NCBI RefSeq assembly: GCF_022549215.1
Contig: NZ_JAKZFC010000001.1
Span: 248,001 to 312,000 of the forward strand
Source of the DNA: Solibacillus palustris
Lineage (GTDB): Bacteria > Bacillota > Bacilli > Bacillales_A > Planococcaceae
Length of the DNA: 64,000 nucleotides
Reading direction: 5' to 3'
Each line of letters opens with the position of its first letter. Within the stretch, counting starts at the first letter, position 1. A program made the translations under genes and the position numbers. Shown one piece after another: positions 17,906 to 27,041 of the stretch. The notes beneath the pieces were generated by a model. The model worked only from the letters and a program-made list of their open reading frames with translations, made no database searches and had not been told where the DNA came from.

Positions 17906-18913
17906 ATGAAACGCAATTTACTGAAGCTATCATTCGTATTATTCGGGCTTCTATTTGTATTAGCGGCGTGTGGAGGAGAAGAAAAAGATAACGCTTCAAA
18001 CGACACAGCAAATAGTGGTGCTGGGGGAACAGAAGAAACAAAAACATTTAAAATCGGTACAACTCAAATCGTAGAGCATCCATCTTTAGATGCTGCAAAA
18101 GAAGGGTTTAAAAAGGCAATTGAAGATGCTGGTATTAAAGCAGAGTATGTAGATGAATCAGCAAACAATGATAATAGTGCAAACATGACGATTGCACAAC
18201 AACTTGTAAGTGAAAACGTAGATTTAATTTTTGCTAACTCAACACCATCAGCACAGGCTGCAAAAAGTGCCACAGCTGACATTCCGATTATCTTTACTTC
18301 GGTAACAGATGCAGTAGGGGCAGAGTTAATCGCTTCTATGGAGGAACCAGGTGCAAATGTTACAGGTACAATCGATTTACATCCAGAAACAATGCCAAAA
18401 TCAGTGGCATTCTTAAAAGAATTAGGTGCGAAAAATGTTGGTATGATTTATAACGCTGGTGAGCAAAACTCAGTAGCACAAATTGCAGCAGTAAAAGAAA
18501 TTGCTGAAAAAGAAGGCGTAACAATTGTGGATGCAGCAGTATCAGCTTCTTCAGAAGTGAAGCAAGCAGCTGAATCATTAATCGGTAAAGTAGACGCATT
18601 CTACGTAGTTACGGATAACACAGTTGTTTCTGCATTAGAATCTGTAATAGATGTAGCAAACGCAAACACATTACCATTAATCGTTGGTGAGTTAGATTCT
18701 GTTGAGCGCGGTGGTTTAGCAGCATATGGCTTCGACTACTACGATATCGGTTATGAAGCAGGTCAAATGGCGGCGCAAATTTTATTAGAAGGTAAATCAC
18801 CTGCTGAAATTCCAGCGGCTTACCCTGCAAACTTAAAACTAGTAATTAATAAAGCAGTTGCTGAAAGCTTAGGTTTAGACGTAAAACCTGAGTGGGGAGC
18901 AGAAGTACAATAA
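17906..18913 (+). CDS. ABC transporter substrate-binding lipoprotein, TrpX-like
   Basis: 335 residues. Type II signal peptide with lipobox LAAC near residue 22 and a Ser/Asn/Gly/Glu-rich linker, then a two-lobed ABC_sub_bind (PF04392-type) domain. The family includes TrpX of the predicted streptococcal tryptophan transporter TrpXYZ as well as proteins of unknown ligand. Here it is first in an operon with permease and ATPase and lies within 1.5 kb of the trp operon, which favours tryptophan or a related aromatic compound, but this is inference. RBS AGGGGGAC. A 92-nt stem-loop region separates it from the permease gene. Confidence 0.8.
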   Translation: MKRNLLKLSFVLFGLLFVLAACGGEEKDNASNDTANSGAGGTEETKTFKIGTTQIVEHPSLDAAKEGFKKAIEDAGIKAEYVDESANNDNSANMTIAQQLVSENVDLIFANSTPSAQAAKSATADIPIIFTSVTDAVGAELIASMEEPGANVTGTIDLHPETMPKSVAFLKELGAKNVGMIYNAGEQNSVAQIAAVKEIAEKEGVTIVDAAVSASSEVKQAAESLIGKVDAFYVVTDNTVVSALESVIDVANANTLPLIVGELDSVERGGLAAYGFDYYDIGYEAGQMAAQILLEGKSPAEIPAAYPANLKLVINKAVAESLGLDVKPEWGAEVQ

Positions 18914-18919
18914 TTTTTC

Positions 18920-19011
18920 ATTCGCGCTTGTGTCCTGAAGAGGAAGTCAGCCGTTGTTGCTTATTGCGACGAAGGCTGGCTGACCCATATCATGTGGGTC
19001 CTAGCGCGAAT
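18920..19011 (+). other. Compact stem-loop array between binding-protein and permease genes
   Basis: A perfect 9-bp outer stem (ATTCGCGCT at 18920-18928, AGCGCGAAT at 19003-19011) encloses two hairpins: GTCAGCC/GGCTGAC with inner TTGTTGC/GCGACGA, and GACCCATA/TGTGGGTC with loop TCA. There is no T run, so it is not a simple terminator. Its position between a lipoprotein gene and its permease gene suggests an mRNA-stabilising structure that lets the binding protein be made in excess. Confidence 0.65.
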
Positions 19012-19046
19012 ACTTATTTAAAGAAAATATTAGGAGATGATTCGAG

Positions 19047-20087
19047 ATGTTTATAGCTTTGTTTGGTTCAGTCGAGCAAGGAATCATCTATGCAATTATG
19101 GCACTGGGTGTGTATTTAACATTCCGCGTGTTAGATTTTCCGGATTTAACCGTTGATGGAAGCTTTGTAACGGGTGCAGGAACAGCCGCGATGATGATCG
19201 TACTGGGCTACAATCCGATACTTGCAACATTAGTGGCAACAATTGCTGGATTTATTGCTGGATGTATGACAGGGATTTTACACACGAAAGGAAAAATTAA
19301 TCCATTATTATCAGGGATTTTAATGATGATTGCGTTATATTCTATCAACCTACGTATTATGGGATTAAGTTCAGATTCAGGTGTAACCCGTCCAAATATT
19401 CCACTGTTAAATTCAGATACAATCTTCTCAATGTTCAGCAGCTTTTGGTCGGGGCTTGGCATTGATGGTGCCTTATCAAGCATGGTGAAATCAATGGGGG
19501 CAAAAACAATTCCATCTACATGGGGGATTTTAATATTAATGGTCCTTGTGACAGTCATCATTAAATTAATTGTGGATTGGTTCTTAAAAACAGAGGTAGG
19601 TCTTGCGATTCGTGCTACAGGAGATAACAAGCGTATGATTCGAAGCTTTTCTGCTAATACCGATTCATTAATCATTTTAGGCTTAGGGCTATCAAATGGT
19701 ATGGTGGCATTATCAGGGGCGTTAATTGCGCAATATACAAAATTTGCAGACGTTGGTTTAGGGATTGGGATGATTGTTGTCGGCTTAGCTTCGGTTATTA
19801 TTGGGGAAGCGATTTTTGGTACAAAATCAATTGTACGTGTAACGTTTGCAGTTATTGCTGGTGCAGTCATTTACCGTATGATTTACGCGTTAGCATTGCG
19901 TGTAAAGTGGTTAGATTCTGGGGATATGAAGCTGATTACGGCATTTATCGTCATTTTGGCGTTAGTTATTCCTCAAATCGTTAGCAAATATAAAGAAAAG
20001 AAACGTAAAGCACGTCGTTTAGAAGAACGTATGGCAGCGCAAAAAGCAAAAATAGAAGTAGAGCAGGGAGGGAAGGGCCTTGCTTAA
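19047..20087 (+). CDS. ABC transporter permease, TrpY-like
   Basis: 346 residues with about nine hydrophobic segments, of the LivH/BPD_transp_2 permease type. The start IIYAIMALGVYLTFRVLDFP and the segments TVDGSFVTGAG and GDNKRMIRSFS are typical of permeases paired with PF04392 binding proteins. The C-terminus is strongly basic (KEKKRKARRLEERMAAQKAK), an unusual cytoplasmic tail. RBS TAGGAGATG. Its 3' end overlaps the ATPase gene by 8 bp. Confidence 0.82.
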   Translation: MFIALFGSVEQGIIYAIMALGVYLTFRVLDFPDLTVDGSFVTGAGTAAMMIVLGYNPILATLVATIAGFIAGCMTGILHTKGKINPLLSGILMMIALYSINLRIMGLSSDSGVTRPNIPLLNSDTIFSMFSSFWSGLGIDGALSSMVKSMGAKTIPSTWGILILMVLVTVIIKLIVDWFLKTEVGLAIRATGDNKRMIRSFSANTDSLIILGLGLSNGMVALSGALIAQYTKFADVGLGIGMIVVGLASVIIGEAIFGTKSIVRVTFAVIAGAVIYRMIYALALRVKWLDSGDMKLITAFIVILALVIPQIVSKYKEKKRKARRLEERMAAQKAKIEVEQGGKGLA

Positions 20088-20874
20088 ATTAGATGGCATT
20101 AACAAAGTATTTAACGAAGGTACACCTGACGAAAAAATTGCCTTAGACAATATTAATTTACATTTAGCACCTGGTGATTTCGTAACAATAATCGGTAGTA
20201 ACGGTGCAGGTAAATCAACGATGATGAACATGATTTCGGGTGCACTTACACCGGATTTTGGTTCGGTTTTTATTGACGGGAATGATTTAACGCGTTTACC
20301 AGAATATAAGCGTGCTGTGCATATTGGACGCGTATTCCAAGATCCGATGGCCGGTACAGCCCCAACGATGACGATTGAAGAAAACTTAGCAATTGCATAT
20401 TCACGTAATGCAAAGCGCGGTTTACGTTTCGGTGTTGATAAGAAGCGCCGTGAGTTTTTCAAAGCGTCATTAGAAAAGCTACACTTAAATTTAGAAAATC
20501 GTTTATCTGCAAAAGTCGGATTGCTGTCAGGTGGGGAACGCCAAGCATTAAGTCTACTAATGGCAACCTTTACAAAGCCATCGATCTTACTGTTAGATGA
20601 GCATACAGCGGCGCTTGACCCATCACGTGCCGAGCTAATTACAAACTTAACAAAAGAGCTTGTTGAAGAAAGTAAGCTTACTACACTGATGGTAACGCAT
20701 AACATGCAGCAAGCACTGGATTTAGGGAATCGTTTAATTATGATGGACAAAGGTCAAATCATTTTAAAAGTAGGGGAAGACCGTAAGCCACATTTAACAA
20801 TTCCAGATTTAATGGCAGAGTTCGAGAGTATCCGCGGAGAAAAAATGAACTCTGACCGCGCATTATTAGGATAA
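20080..20874 (+). CDS. ABC transporter ATP-binding protein, TrpZ-like
   Basis: 264 residues. Walker A GSNGAGKST near residue 39, signature LSGGERQALSLL near residue 148, Walker B SILLLDEHTAALDP near residue 168 and the switch His (VTHNMQQ). It starts with TTG after GGGAGGGAAGG inside the end of the permease gene, so translation is coupled. Third and last gene of the TrpXYZ-like operon. Confidence 0.88.
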   Translation: MLKLDGINKVFNEGTPDEKIALDNINLHLAPGDFVTIIGSNGAGKSTMMNMISGALTPDFGSVFIDGNDLTRLPEYKRAVHIGRVFQDPMAGTAPTMTIEENLAIAYSRNAKRGLRFGVDKKRREFFKASLEKLHLNLENRLSAKVGLLSGGERQALSLLMATFTKPSILLLDEHTAALDPSRAELITNLTKELVEESKLTTLMVTHNMQQALDLGNRLIMMDKGQIILKVGEDRKPHLTIPDLMAEFESIRGEKMNSDRALLG

Positions 20875-20879
20875 TTTTA

Positions 20880-20917
20880 AGATCTTTAGCTGACGATATG
20901 ACGGCTAAAGATTTTTT
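20880..20917 (+). terminator. Terminator of the TrpXYZ-like operon
   Basis: ATCTTTAGC/GCTAAAGAT with a 13-nt loop, followed by T6. Confidence 0.8.
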
Positions 20918-20924
20918 ATTTAAG

Positions 20925-20960
20925 CAAAAAAATACCCGCTACTATTAAAGTAACGGGCCT
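20925..20960 (-). terminator. Terminator of ilvA
   Basis: Minus strand CCCGTTACT/AGTAGCGGG hairpin followed by T7. Confidence 0.75.
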
Positions 20961-20965
20961 AGATT

Positions 20966-22234
20966 TTAAACAAGTAGTGCGAATAATGTACTGTCTTTAT
21001 TGACCTCTTTATAATCAAAGCCGTTTTCACGCATACGTTCTACTAAACCAGCATGATCATCTGGGTGCCCAATTTCGATACCAACGAGTGCAGGGCCACT
21101 TTCTTTGTTATTTTTCTTCGTATATTCAAATGTAGTAATATCATCATTTGGTCCAAGTACCTCTGTTAAAAACTGACGAAGTGCACCTGAACGCTGTGGG
21201 AAGTTCACGATATAGTAATGTAGTAAACCTTCATAAATTAAAGAGCGCTCTTTAATTTCCTGCATACGTCCAATGTCATTATTGCCTCCAGAAATAATAA
21301 TGACAACCGATTTGCCTCGAATTTTATCAGCATAAAAGTCAAGCGCCGCCACAGATAACGCTCCAGCAGGCTCTGCAATAATTGCATGTTTATTATATAA
21401 ATCTAAAATGGTTGTACATACTTTGCCTTCAGGTACTGATACGATATCGTCTAAATAGGTACGACATACTTGGTACGTATCATTGCCAACGCATTTTACC
21501 GCAGCACCATCAACAAATTTGTCAATCCAGTCAAGTGTAATAGGACCTTCATTTTCAAAAGCCGATTTCATACTTGCCGCGCCAGCAGGTTCTACACCAA
21601 TGACTTGACTATGTGGCGATAAATTTTTCACATAAGCGGAAACACCAGACATTAAGCCGCCGCCACCAATGCTACCGAAGATATAGTCAATAGGTTCTTC
21701 GATATCATTCATAATTTCCACCGCAACCGTACCTTGACCTGCCATAACGTCGTAATCGTCAAAAGGGTGAATGAAAATACGATTTTCCTCTTCGCAATAA
21801 GCAAGTGCACTTGCAGCAGAATCATCAAATGTATCTCCAGCTAGGATGATTTCAACAAAGTTACGCCCAAACATACGAACCTGATCGATTTTTTGCTTTG
21901 GTGTTGTTTTTGGCATGAAAATTGTTGCTTGAATTTCAAGCTTCGCACAAGCGTAGGCAACACCTTGTGCATGATTGCCAGCACTAGCGCAAGCCACACC
22001 TGATGCACGAGCTTCCTTTTCGATTTTTTTTATTTTATAGTAAGCACCGCGCAATTTAAATGAACGGACATGCTGTAAATCTTCACGTTTAAAATAAATT
22101 TTTGCGCCATACTTTTCCGATAAATATTCATTCAATTGCAGTGGTGTATGCACGACAACATCTTTTAAAAAATGGTGTGCGATTAATACGTTTTCCACCG
22201 CAATGGTTTTAGGTTGAGCAACTTCCATCTCCAT
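20966..22234 (-). CDS. ilvA: Threonine dehydratase (biosynthetic)
   Basis: PLP enzyme deaminating threonine to 2-oxobutyrate for isoleucine synthesis. 422 residues, the shorter Bacillus type with one ACT-like regulatory domain. The PLP lysine lies in VRSFKLRGAY near residue 59, the glycine-rich phosphate loop is GSIGGGGLMSG near 190, and the C-terminal regulatory part starts near residue 330 (YYIVNFPQRSGALRQFL). RBS GGAGGTTAC. The neighbouring ilv/leu genes are absent, so it is transcribed alone. It competes with tdh for threonine. Confidence 0.94.
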   Translation of the reverse strand: MEMEVAQPKTIAVENVLIAHHFLKDVVVHTPLQLNEYLSEKYGAKIYFKREDLQHVRSFKLRGAYYKIKKIEKEARASGVACASAGNHAQGVAYACAKLEIQATIFMPKTTPKQKIDQVRMFGRNFVEIILAGDTFDDSAASALAYCEEENRIFIHPFDDYDVMAGQGTVAVEIMNDIEEPIDYIFGSIGGGGLMSGVSAYVKNLSPHSQVIGVEPAGAASMKSAFENEGPITLDWIDKFVDGAAVKCVGNDTYQVCRTYLDDIVSVPEGKVCTTILDLYNKHAIIAEPAGALSVAALDFYADKIRGKSVVIIISGGNNDIGRMQEIKERSLIYEGLLHYYIVNFPQRSGALRQFLTEVLGPNDDITTFEYTKKNNKESGPALVGIEIGHPDDHAGLVERMRENGFDYKEVNKDSTLFALLV

Positions 22235-22395
22235 GTAACCTCCATCGTCTGTGTAAAGATTACATTATTTTATCATAAAACCACTAATGAATGTTGTAAA
22301 AATTCAGTAAATTAAGAAAATTTATTAAAACACCGTAATGAAAGCGGTTTAATGTAGAGGAGGAATTAATTTAGAATATATTCTTTTGGCAATAA

Positions 22396-22436
22396 TAAAA
22401 AACCCGCATTTTGCAAAATACAAAATGCGAGCTCTG
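22396..22436 (-). terminator. Terminator of yjiH
   Basis: CTCGCATTTTG/CAAAATGCGGG hairpin followed by T6 on the minus strand. Confidence 0.8.
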
Positions 22437-22437
22437 T

Positions 22438-23790
22438 TTAGAATAATAAATGCGTAATCGCTGCGATGATTGGAATTGAGATAACTGTTCGGATTAAGAA
22501 AATCACAAATAAATCCCATAATTTTAATGGAAGCTTCGTACCTAAAATAAGGCCACCAACTTCAGACATGTAAATTAATTGTGTTACCGAAACCGTTGCA
22601 ATGAAGAATCGTGTCATCTCAGATTCAATACCAGCACCTAAAACTGAAGGTAATAGCATATCCGCAAAACCGACGATCATCGTTTGTGCCGCTTCACCAG
22701 CTTCTGGAATTTGTAATAGGGCTAAAATTGGTTCGAATGGCATCCCTAAAATACGGAAGAAGCTTGTGAATTCAGCTAATACTAACGCGATTGTACCAAA
22801 TGCCATGATAATTGGCGTTACAGCAAACCACATTTCTAATACGTTAATAAAGCCATTTTTCACCATTTTACCTAAGTTCCGGTTTGAATCGGCCTTCGAA
22901 AGTGCATTGTGTAAACCGTAAGAAACGACGTTATAGCCTTCTTGTACATCTTCACGGTTGATAGAAGCTTCAGAACCATCGATTAACGTATCCGCCTTGT
23001 TCTTTAACGGATAAATACGTGGCATAATGACTGCTAAAATTAAACCACAGAAAATTACGGATGCATAAAATTCAAGGAAGTACGCTTCAATCCCAATTGT
23101 CTCAACAACAACTAAGCAGAATGTAATCGAAACAACTGAGAACGTTGTGGCAATCGTTGCCGCTTCACGTCCTGTGTAGTTCTTTTCCTCGTATTGCTTG
23201 CTTGTTAATAATACGCCGATTGTTCCGTCTCCAACCCATGACGCTAAACAGTCAATCGCGGAGCGTCCAGGAATTTTGAAAATCGGGCGCATTATTTTAA
23301 CCATCATTGAACCAAAAAATTCAAGTAAACCGAAGTCCGTTAATAATGGAAGTAACAGACCCGCAAATAAGAACAATATGAACATGAATGTAACAAGACC
23401 ACTAGCAGGGTCAATTAAAATCCCTGATGTAACATCACTTGTTAGACTTTCAGGACCTACCTGGAATAAAAATGCGCCCGCAAATACAACGGCCAATACG
23501 CGCATAATTGTCCAGAACCAGTGAACACGGAATAATGAATCCCAAATATTACGAGGTCCACGTTGTGGAATAAAGTGCATTGCAATCGAACCTAACGCTG
23601 CAATAGTAAAGACAATAAATGCGAACCAATGAATATAAGGCTCGACATAACCAGCTAACCAGTTAGCAAGTAACGCGATTGGAACTTTCATGCCAGCATC
23701 TGTACTAATAGGTGTAATGAAAATAAACACACCAAGTGCAGACATGGCTAAAAATAAAAACCACGTGTAAAACGAAAATTTAGTTTTCAT
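22438..23790 (-). CDS. yjiH: YjiH family membrane protein (nucleoside-recognition/GATE domains)
   Basis: 450 residues with about ten hydrophobic segments. WVGDGTIGVLLTSKQYE near residue 180 and the C-terminal half (ADMLLPSVLGAGIESEMTRFF) are typical of the YjiH branch of the GATE-domain membrane proteins, whose transported substrate is not established. The GATE-domain halves flank a hydrophilic loop at about residues 255-305. Ribosome site GAGG. Monocistronic by its own terminator; not obviously linked to ilvA. Confidence 0.8.
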   Translation of the reverse strand: MKTKFSFYTWFLFLAMSALGVFIFITPISTDAGMKVPIALLANWLAGYVEPYIHWFAFIVFTIAALGSIAMHFIPQRGPRNIWDSLFRVHWFWTIMRVLAVVFAGAFLFQVGPESLTSDVTSGILIDPASGLVTFMFILFLFAGLLLPLLTDFGLLEFFGSMMVKIMRPIFKIPGRSAIDCLASWVGDGTIGVLLTSKQYEEKNYTGREAATIATTFSVVSITFCLVVVETIGIEAYFLEFYASVIFCGLILAVIMPRIYPLKNKADTLIDGSEASINREDVQEGYNVVSYGLHNALSKADSNRNLGKMVKNGFINVLEMWFAVTPIIMAFGTIALVLAEFTSFFRILGMPFEPILALLQIPEAGEAAQTMIVGFADMLLPSVLGAGIESEMTRFFIATVSVTQLIYMSEVGGLILGTKLPLKLWDLFVIFLIRTVISIPIIAAITHLLF

Positions 23791-24021
23791 CTATAATAAC
23801 CTCATTAAAATGTAATATTGAATATTTATACACTATAAAATGTAGAAACAGTCCTTGTCTACCGTTTTGTAATAAGATTAATATTTCAGAAAAATTTTAA
23901 TGAGTAAGAAATTGAATAAATTCAAGCGAAATATCTCAAATGAGCAAATAAATACTGATTAAGTTAAGGATTTTAATTTGAAAGAGAGTGAATAAAAATA
24001 CGGTATTCTGAATTTGGGCAA

Positions 24022-24058
24022 AAAAAAGATGCTTCGCGAAATGACGCATGCATCTTTG
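24022..24058 (-). terminator. Terminator of the yojF-bshB2 operon
   Basis: AAGATGC/GCATCTT hairpin with an inner pairing and T7 on the minus strand. Confidence 0.7.
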
Positions 24059-24063
24059 TAAAT

Positions 24064-24741
24064 TTAATCATTAAACGTAAAAGTATAAAATCTTTCAACA
24101 TTTAGCCAGCTATCTGACATGACCTCGCCATCATCAACGCGCTTAGCCGTTTCTTGCATCATCCAAGCCGTTTGAGAAGCATGGGCTTGTAGTGCCTTTA
24201 TCTTGTCGTTTTTTACAGAACGAATGTCCACAATTACATCTGGTTCACCGTTTTTCTCAATGGTATCATTTGCAAATGCACAGGCTAAAATGCGTGGACG
24301 CTTTTCAGGTGCCATACGACGAACTGCTTCAATAACCGCTTTTGCTGTCGCCTCATGGTCAGGATGCACAGCAAAGCCTGGTAAAAATGTGTAAATTAAT
24401 GATGGGTTTAGTTCGTCGATTAAATTAGTGACAAGCTGAACCATTTTTTCATCTTCTTCAAATTCAACCGTTTTGTCGCGCAGACCCATCATACGTAAAT
24501 CTTCAATGCCCATCGCAGCACAAGCAGCAATCAGCTCTTTACGTCGAATTTCTGGTAATGATTCACGCGTCGCGATTGGTGGATTTCCTAAGTTACGACC
24601 CATTTCACCTAAAGTTAAACAAGCGTATGTAACGGGCACGCTCATATTACGGTGCATACGAATAACGCCCGCAACAGAAAAAGCTTCATCATCTGGGTGG
24701 GGGTAAACGACTAATACGTGACGTTCTTGTTGTAATGTCAT
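24064..24741 (-). CDS. bshB2: Bacillithiol biosynthesis deacetylase BshB2
   Basis: Zinc-dependent LmbE-like deacetylase that converts N-acetylglucosaminyl-malate to glucosaminyl-malate in bacillithiol synthesis. 225 residues from the ATG at 24741, chosen because AAGGAGG lies 8 nt upstream; an ATG eight codons earlier lacks a site. Zinc ligands are visible in YPHPDDEAFS near residue 12 and AVHPDHEAT near residue 118. It lies directly after yojF, the same arrangement as yojF-yojG in B. subtilis. Confidence 0.92.
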   Translation of the reverse strand: MTLQQERHVLVVYPHPDDEAFSVAGVIRMHRNMSVPVTYACLTLGEMGRNLGNPPIATRESLPEIRRKELIAACAAMGIEDLRMMGLRDKTVEFEEDEKMVQLVTNLIDELNPSLIYTFLPGFAVHPDHEATAKAVIEAVRRMAPEKRPRILACAFANDTIEKNGEPDVIVDIRSVKNDKIKALQAHASQTAWMMQETAKRVDDGEVMSDSWLNVERFYTFTFND

Positions 24742-24754
24742 GAATAAGTCCTCC

Positions 24755-25105
24755 TTAATAAGCAAATGGCGATTCGCTAATTTCTAGTGCAACCGCTAGC
24801 TTCCCTGTATAGTCTAAGCCCGCCATAAGTAAGCGACCTTGATCGTCTAGTTCGTAATGTGTAATACCTTGTGCATATACCCAGCCATGCGGCAATTTTA
24901 AGCCAACGCGGTGGGGAGCGTCGCCAACAACTTTCCCTAATTCGTAATTTAATTTGATGTTGCGAATAAATGCCCCCGCATTAAAAAATTTTTCGTCATA
25001 ATGAGCTGCATACGAGCCGTTTGTTGTTTCTAGATGAATATAAACGTCTTTGTTCGCAAAAGAATTAAGTAATTCTTGGAGCTCTGTTTGATTTACTTCC
25101 TTCAT
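24755..25105 (-). CDS. yojF: YojF family protein
   Basis: 116 residues, soluble, no signal peptide. The sequence (VYIHLETTNGSYA near residue 20, LKLPHGWVYAQGITHYE near residue 68) matches the DUF1806/YojF family, which is nearly always next to bshB2. It may assist the deacetylase, but its function is not known. RBS AAAGGAGAA. It ends 14 bp before the bshB2 start, and the bshB2 ribosome site lies in that gap. Confidence 0.85.
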   Translation of the reverse strand: MKEVNQTELQELLNSFANKDVYIHLETTNGSYAAHYDEKFFNAGAFIRNIKLNYELGKVVGDAPHRVGLKLPHGWVYAQGITHYELDDQGRLLMAGLDYTGKLAVALEISESPFAY

Positions 25106-25232
25106 CCTAATTCTCCTTTCGAATCTAGTTAATTCTAGTATAGTAAAATTTCACGCTCGATGAAAAGAAAAAGTCGCAAAAGAGGCTATTTCTTAGAGAT
25201 AAAGAAATAATAAAATTTTTCAAATAAGTTAA

Positions 25233-25278
25233 AATAAAAAAACACATTTCACGCCATTAGACGTGAAATGTGTTTTCA
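25233..25278 (-). terminator. Terminator of pdxK
   Basis: AACACATTTCACG/CGTGAAATGTGTT 13-bp hairpin followed by T7 on the minus strand. Confidence 0.85.
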
Positions 25279-25292
25279 TAGTGGGGATGTCA

Positions 25293-26138
25293 TTAAGCTT
25301 TCGTATAATGTGGAATGGTTGTTACCGTTACTTGTGGTGCTCCGAAACGAGGTTTTGCTCCGTGCATAACTGGGCCAACATACTCATTTAATGCCCAGCC
25401 GTGTTTAATTGCAGCTGAAACGAATTCTTTTGCTTCGATTACTGATTCCTCAACAGAAAGACCATTCGCTAAGTTTGCACATACGCTCGCTGCAAATGTA
25501 CAACCTGCACCGTGATTGTAAGTAGAAGTGACTTTTTCAGTTTCCAGTAGTTTAAAGTCAGTGCCATCAAAGAATAAATCAACGGCTTTGTCATGTGCTA
25601 ATGCTTTACCGCCTTTAATGACAACATTTTTCGCACCTAAGGCATGAATTTTTCCTGCAGCGATTTGCATGTCTTCAATCGTTTTTGGTGTACCTGTACC
25701 AGCCAATTGACCTGCTTCAAATAAGTTTGGTGTAACTACGGTTGCGTGAGGTAATAGATAGTTAATCATCGCTGTTGTATTGCCAGGATTTAAAACTTCG
25801 TCGTCCCCTTTACAAACCATTACTGGATCGATAACCACTTTGTCTGTTCCTGAATCTTGGATTGCTTTTGACGCAATTTGAATAATCTCTTCTGTAGAAA
25901 GCATTCCTGTTTTAATGGCATCAACACCAGTAGATAATGCTGTGTCGATTTGATTTTGTAATAATGCAGTTGGTAGTGGTGTCACGTTATGGCTCCAAGT
26001 TTTTGGATCCATTGTTACGACTACAGTTAGTGCGACCATTCCGTATGTGCCATGCTCTTGAAAGGCCTTTAAATCTGCCTGCATCCCTGCGCCACCTGAT
26101 GTATCTGAACCTGCAATTGTTAACGTTTTTTTCAACAT
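25293..26138 (-). CDS. pdxK: Pyridoxine/pyridoxal kinase (ThiD-like)
   Basis: 281 residues from the ATG at 26138, which follows AAGGAGATTGG; the longer upstream frame has no site. AGSDTSGGAGMQADLKAF near residue 9, VIDPVMVCKG near 108 and the anion-hole/catalytic segment YNHGAGCTFAA near 210 define the ThiD/PdxK kinase family. The overall similarity is closest to Bacillus PdxK, which salvages pyridoxine, pyridoxal and pyridoxamine and can phosphorylate hydroxymethylpyrimidine. Monocistronic and divergent from ung. Confidence 0.85.
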   Translation of the reverse strand: MLKKTLTIAGSDTSGGAGMQADLKAFQEHGTYGMVALTVVVTMDPKTWSHNVTPLPTALLQNQIDTALSTGVDAIKTGMLSTEEIIQIASKAIQDSGTDKVVIDPVMVCKGDDEVLNPGNTTAMINYLLPHATVVTPNLFEAGQLAGTGTPKTIEDMQIAAGKIHALGAKNVVIKGGKALAHDKAVDLFFDGTDFKLLETEKVTSTYNHGAGCTFAASVCANLANGLSVEESVIEAKEFVSAAIKHGWALNEYVGPVMHGAKPRFGAPQVTVTTIPHYTKA

Positions 26139-26301
26139 AAAACCAATCTCCTTATAATGAATATTCGAAAAATAATTACGTATAGTATAGCTTGTATCTG
26201 ACTTTGTAAAAATAGTCAGAATCAATAAAAACTACAAGGTCAGGCAAATTGACTTGAATTTATAGCGTATTTTCACTACTGTTTGAAGTGAGGTGGAAAT
26301 A

Positions 26302-27003
26302 ATGATCGAACAATTAACTAATGAGTGGCGGGAAATTTTAGCCCCACAACAACAAGAGACATACTATCAAAATTTAATGCAATTTTTAACGGAGCAGTAT
26401 AAAACGGCAACGGTTTATCCAAAGAAAGAACAAATATTAAACGCGTTGCATTATACCGATTATAAAGATGTAAAAGTGGTGCTCTTAGGACAAGACCCAT
26501 ATCATGGACCTAATCAAGCACACGGTTTAAGTTTTTCAGTGGAACAAGGTCAAAAGCTACCACCATCATTAAAAAATATGATGAAGGAATTACAAGATGA
26601 TTTGGGTTGCCCGTTGCCTGATCACGGAGCGCTATCTACTTGGGCAAAGCAAGGGGTGCTTCTATTAAATACAGTGTTAACAGTGCGTCAAGGTGAGGCC
26701 AATTCACATAAAGGACAAGGTTGGGAACAATTTACGGATAGAATCATTGAAAAATTGGCAGAGCGAAAACAGCCAATTGTGTTTTTATTATGGGGCAAAC
26801 CGGCGCAAAGTAAGCGTGCAATTATCGAACGGATTTCAAATCAGCATATTATTTTGGAAGCACCACATCCGAGTCCACTAAGTGCACATCGCGGTTTTTT
26901 TGGTAGTAAGCCGTATTCGAAAACGAATGAAGCATTAGTAGCGCTTGGTGAACAGCCAATTGAATGGTGCATTCAAAGTAAACAGGCTAAACTTTTTGAC
27001 TGA
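26302..27003 (+). CDS. ung: Uracil-DNA glycosylase
   Basis: Family 1 UDG removing uracil from DNA. 233 residues. The catalytic Asp is D65 in [10 protein letters not shown], and the C-terminal loop is [14 protein letters not shown]. The ATG at 26302 is used because AGGTGG ends 5 nt upstream; a GTG three codons earlier overlaps that site. It heads the ung-(Cys-rich protein)-ywdI-ywdK cluster. Confidence 0.96.
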   Translation: MIEQLTNEWREILAPQQQETYYQNLMQFLTEQYKTATVYPKKEQILNALHYTDYKDVKVVLLGQDPYHGPNQAHGLSFSVEQGQKLPPSLKNMMKELQDDLGCPLPDHGALSTWAKQGVLLLNTVLTVRQGEANSHKGQGWEQFTDRIIEKLAERKQPIVFLLWGKPAQSKRAIIERISNQHIILEAPHPSPLSAHRGFFGSKPYSKTNEALVALGEQPIEWCIQSKQAKLFD

Positions 27004-27041
27004 AGCATGGTAAAGTAAGGAAAGAAAGAGAGGGCTAGCTG

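Noticed and set aside
19208-19870. 220-codon open frame antisense to the TrpY-like permease
   Set aside because: It lies wholly inside a clear permease gene on the other strand, has no ribosome site, and its composition (many Ile, Thr, Pro) is what the complement of a hydrophobic gene gives.
20019-20750. 243-codon open frame antisense to the TrpZ-like ATPase
   Set aside because: Complement of a full ABC ATPase with intact Walker motifs; no start signals; Ser-rich composition typical of a shadow frame.
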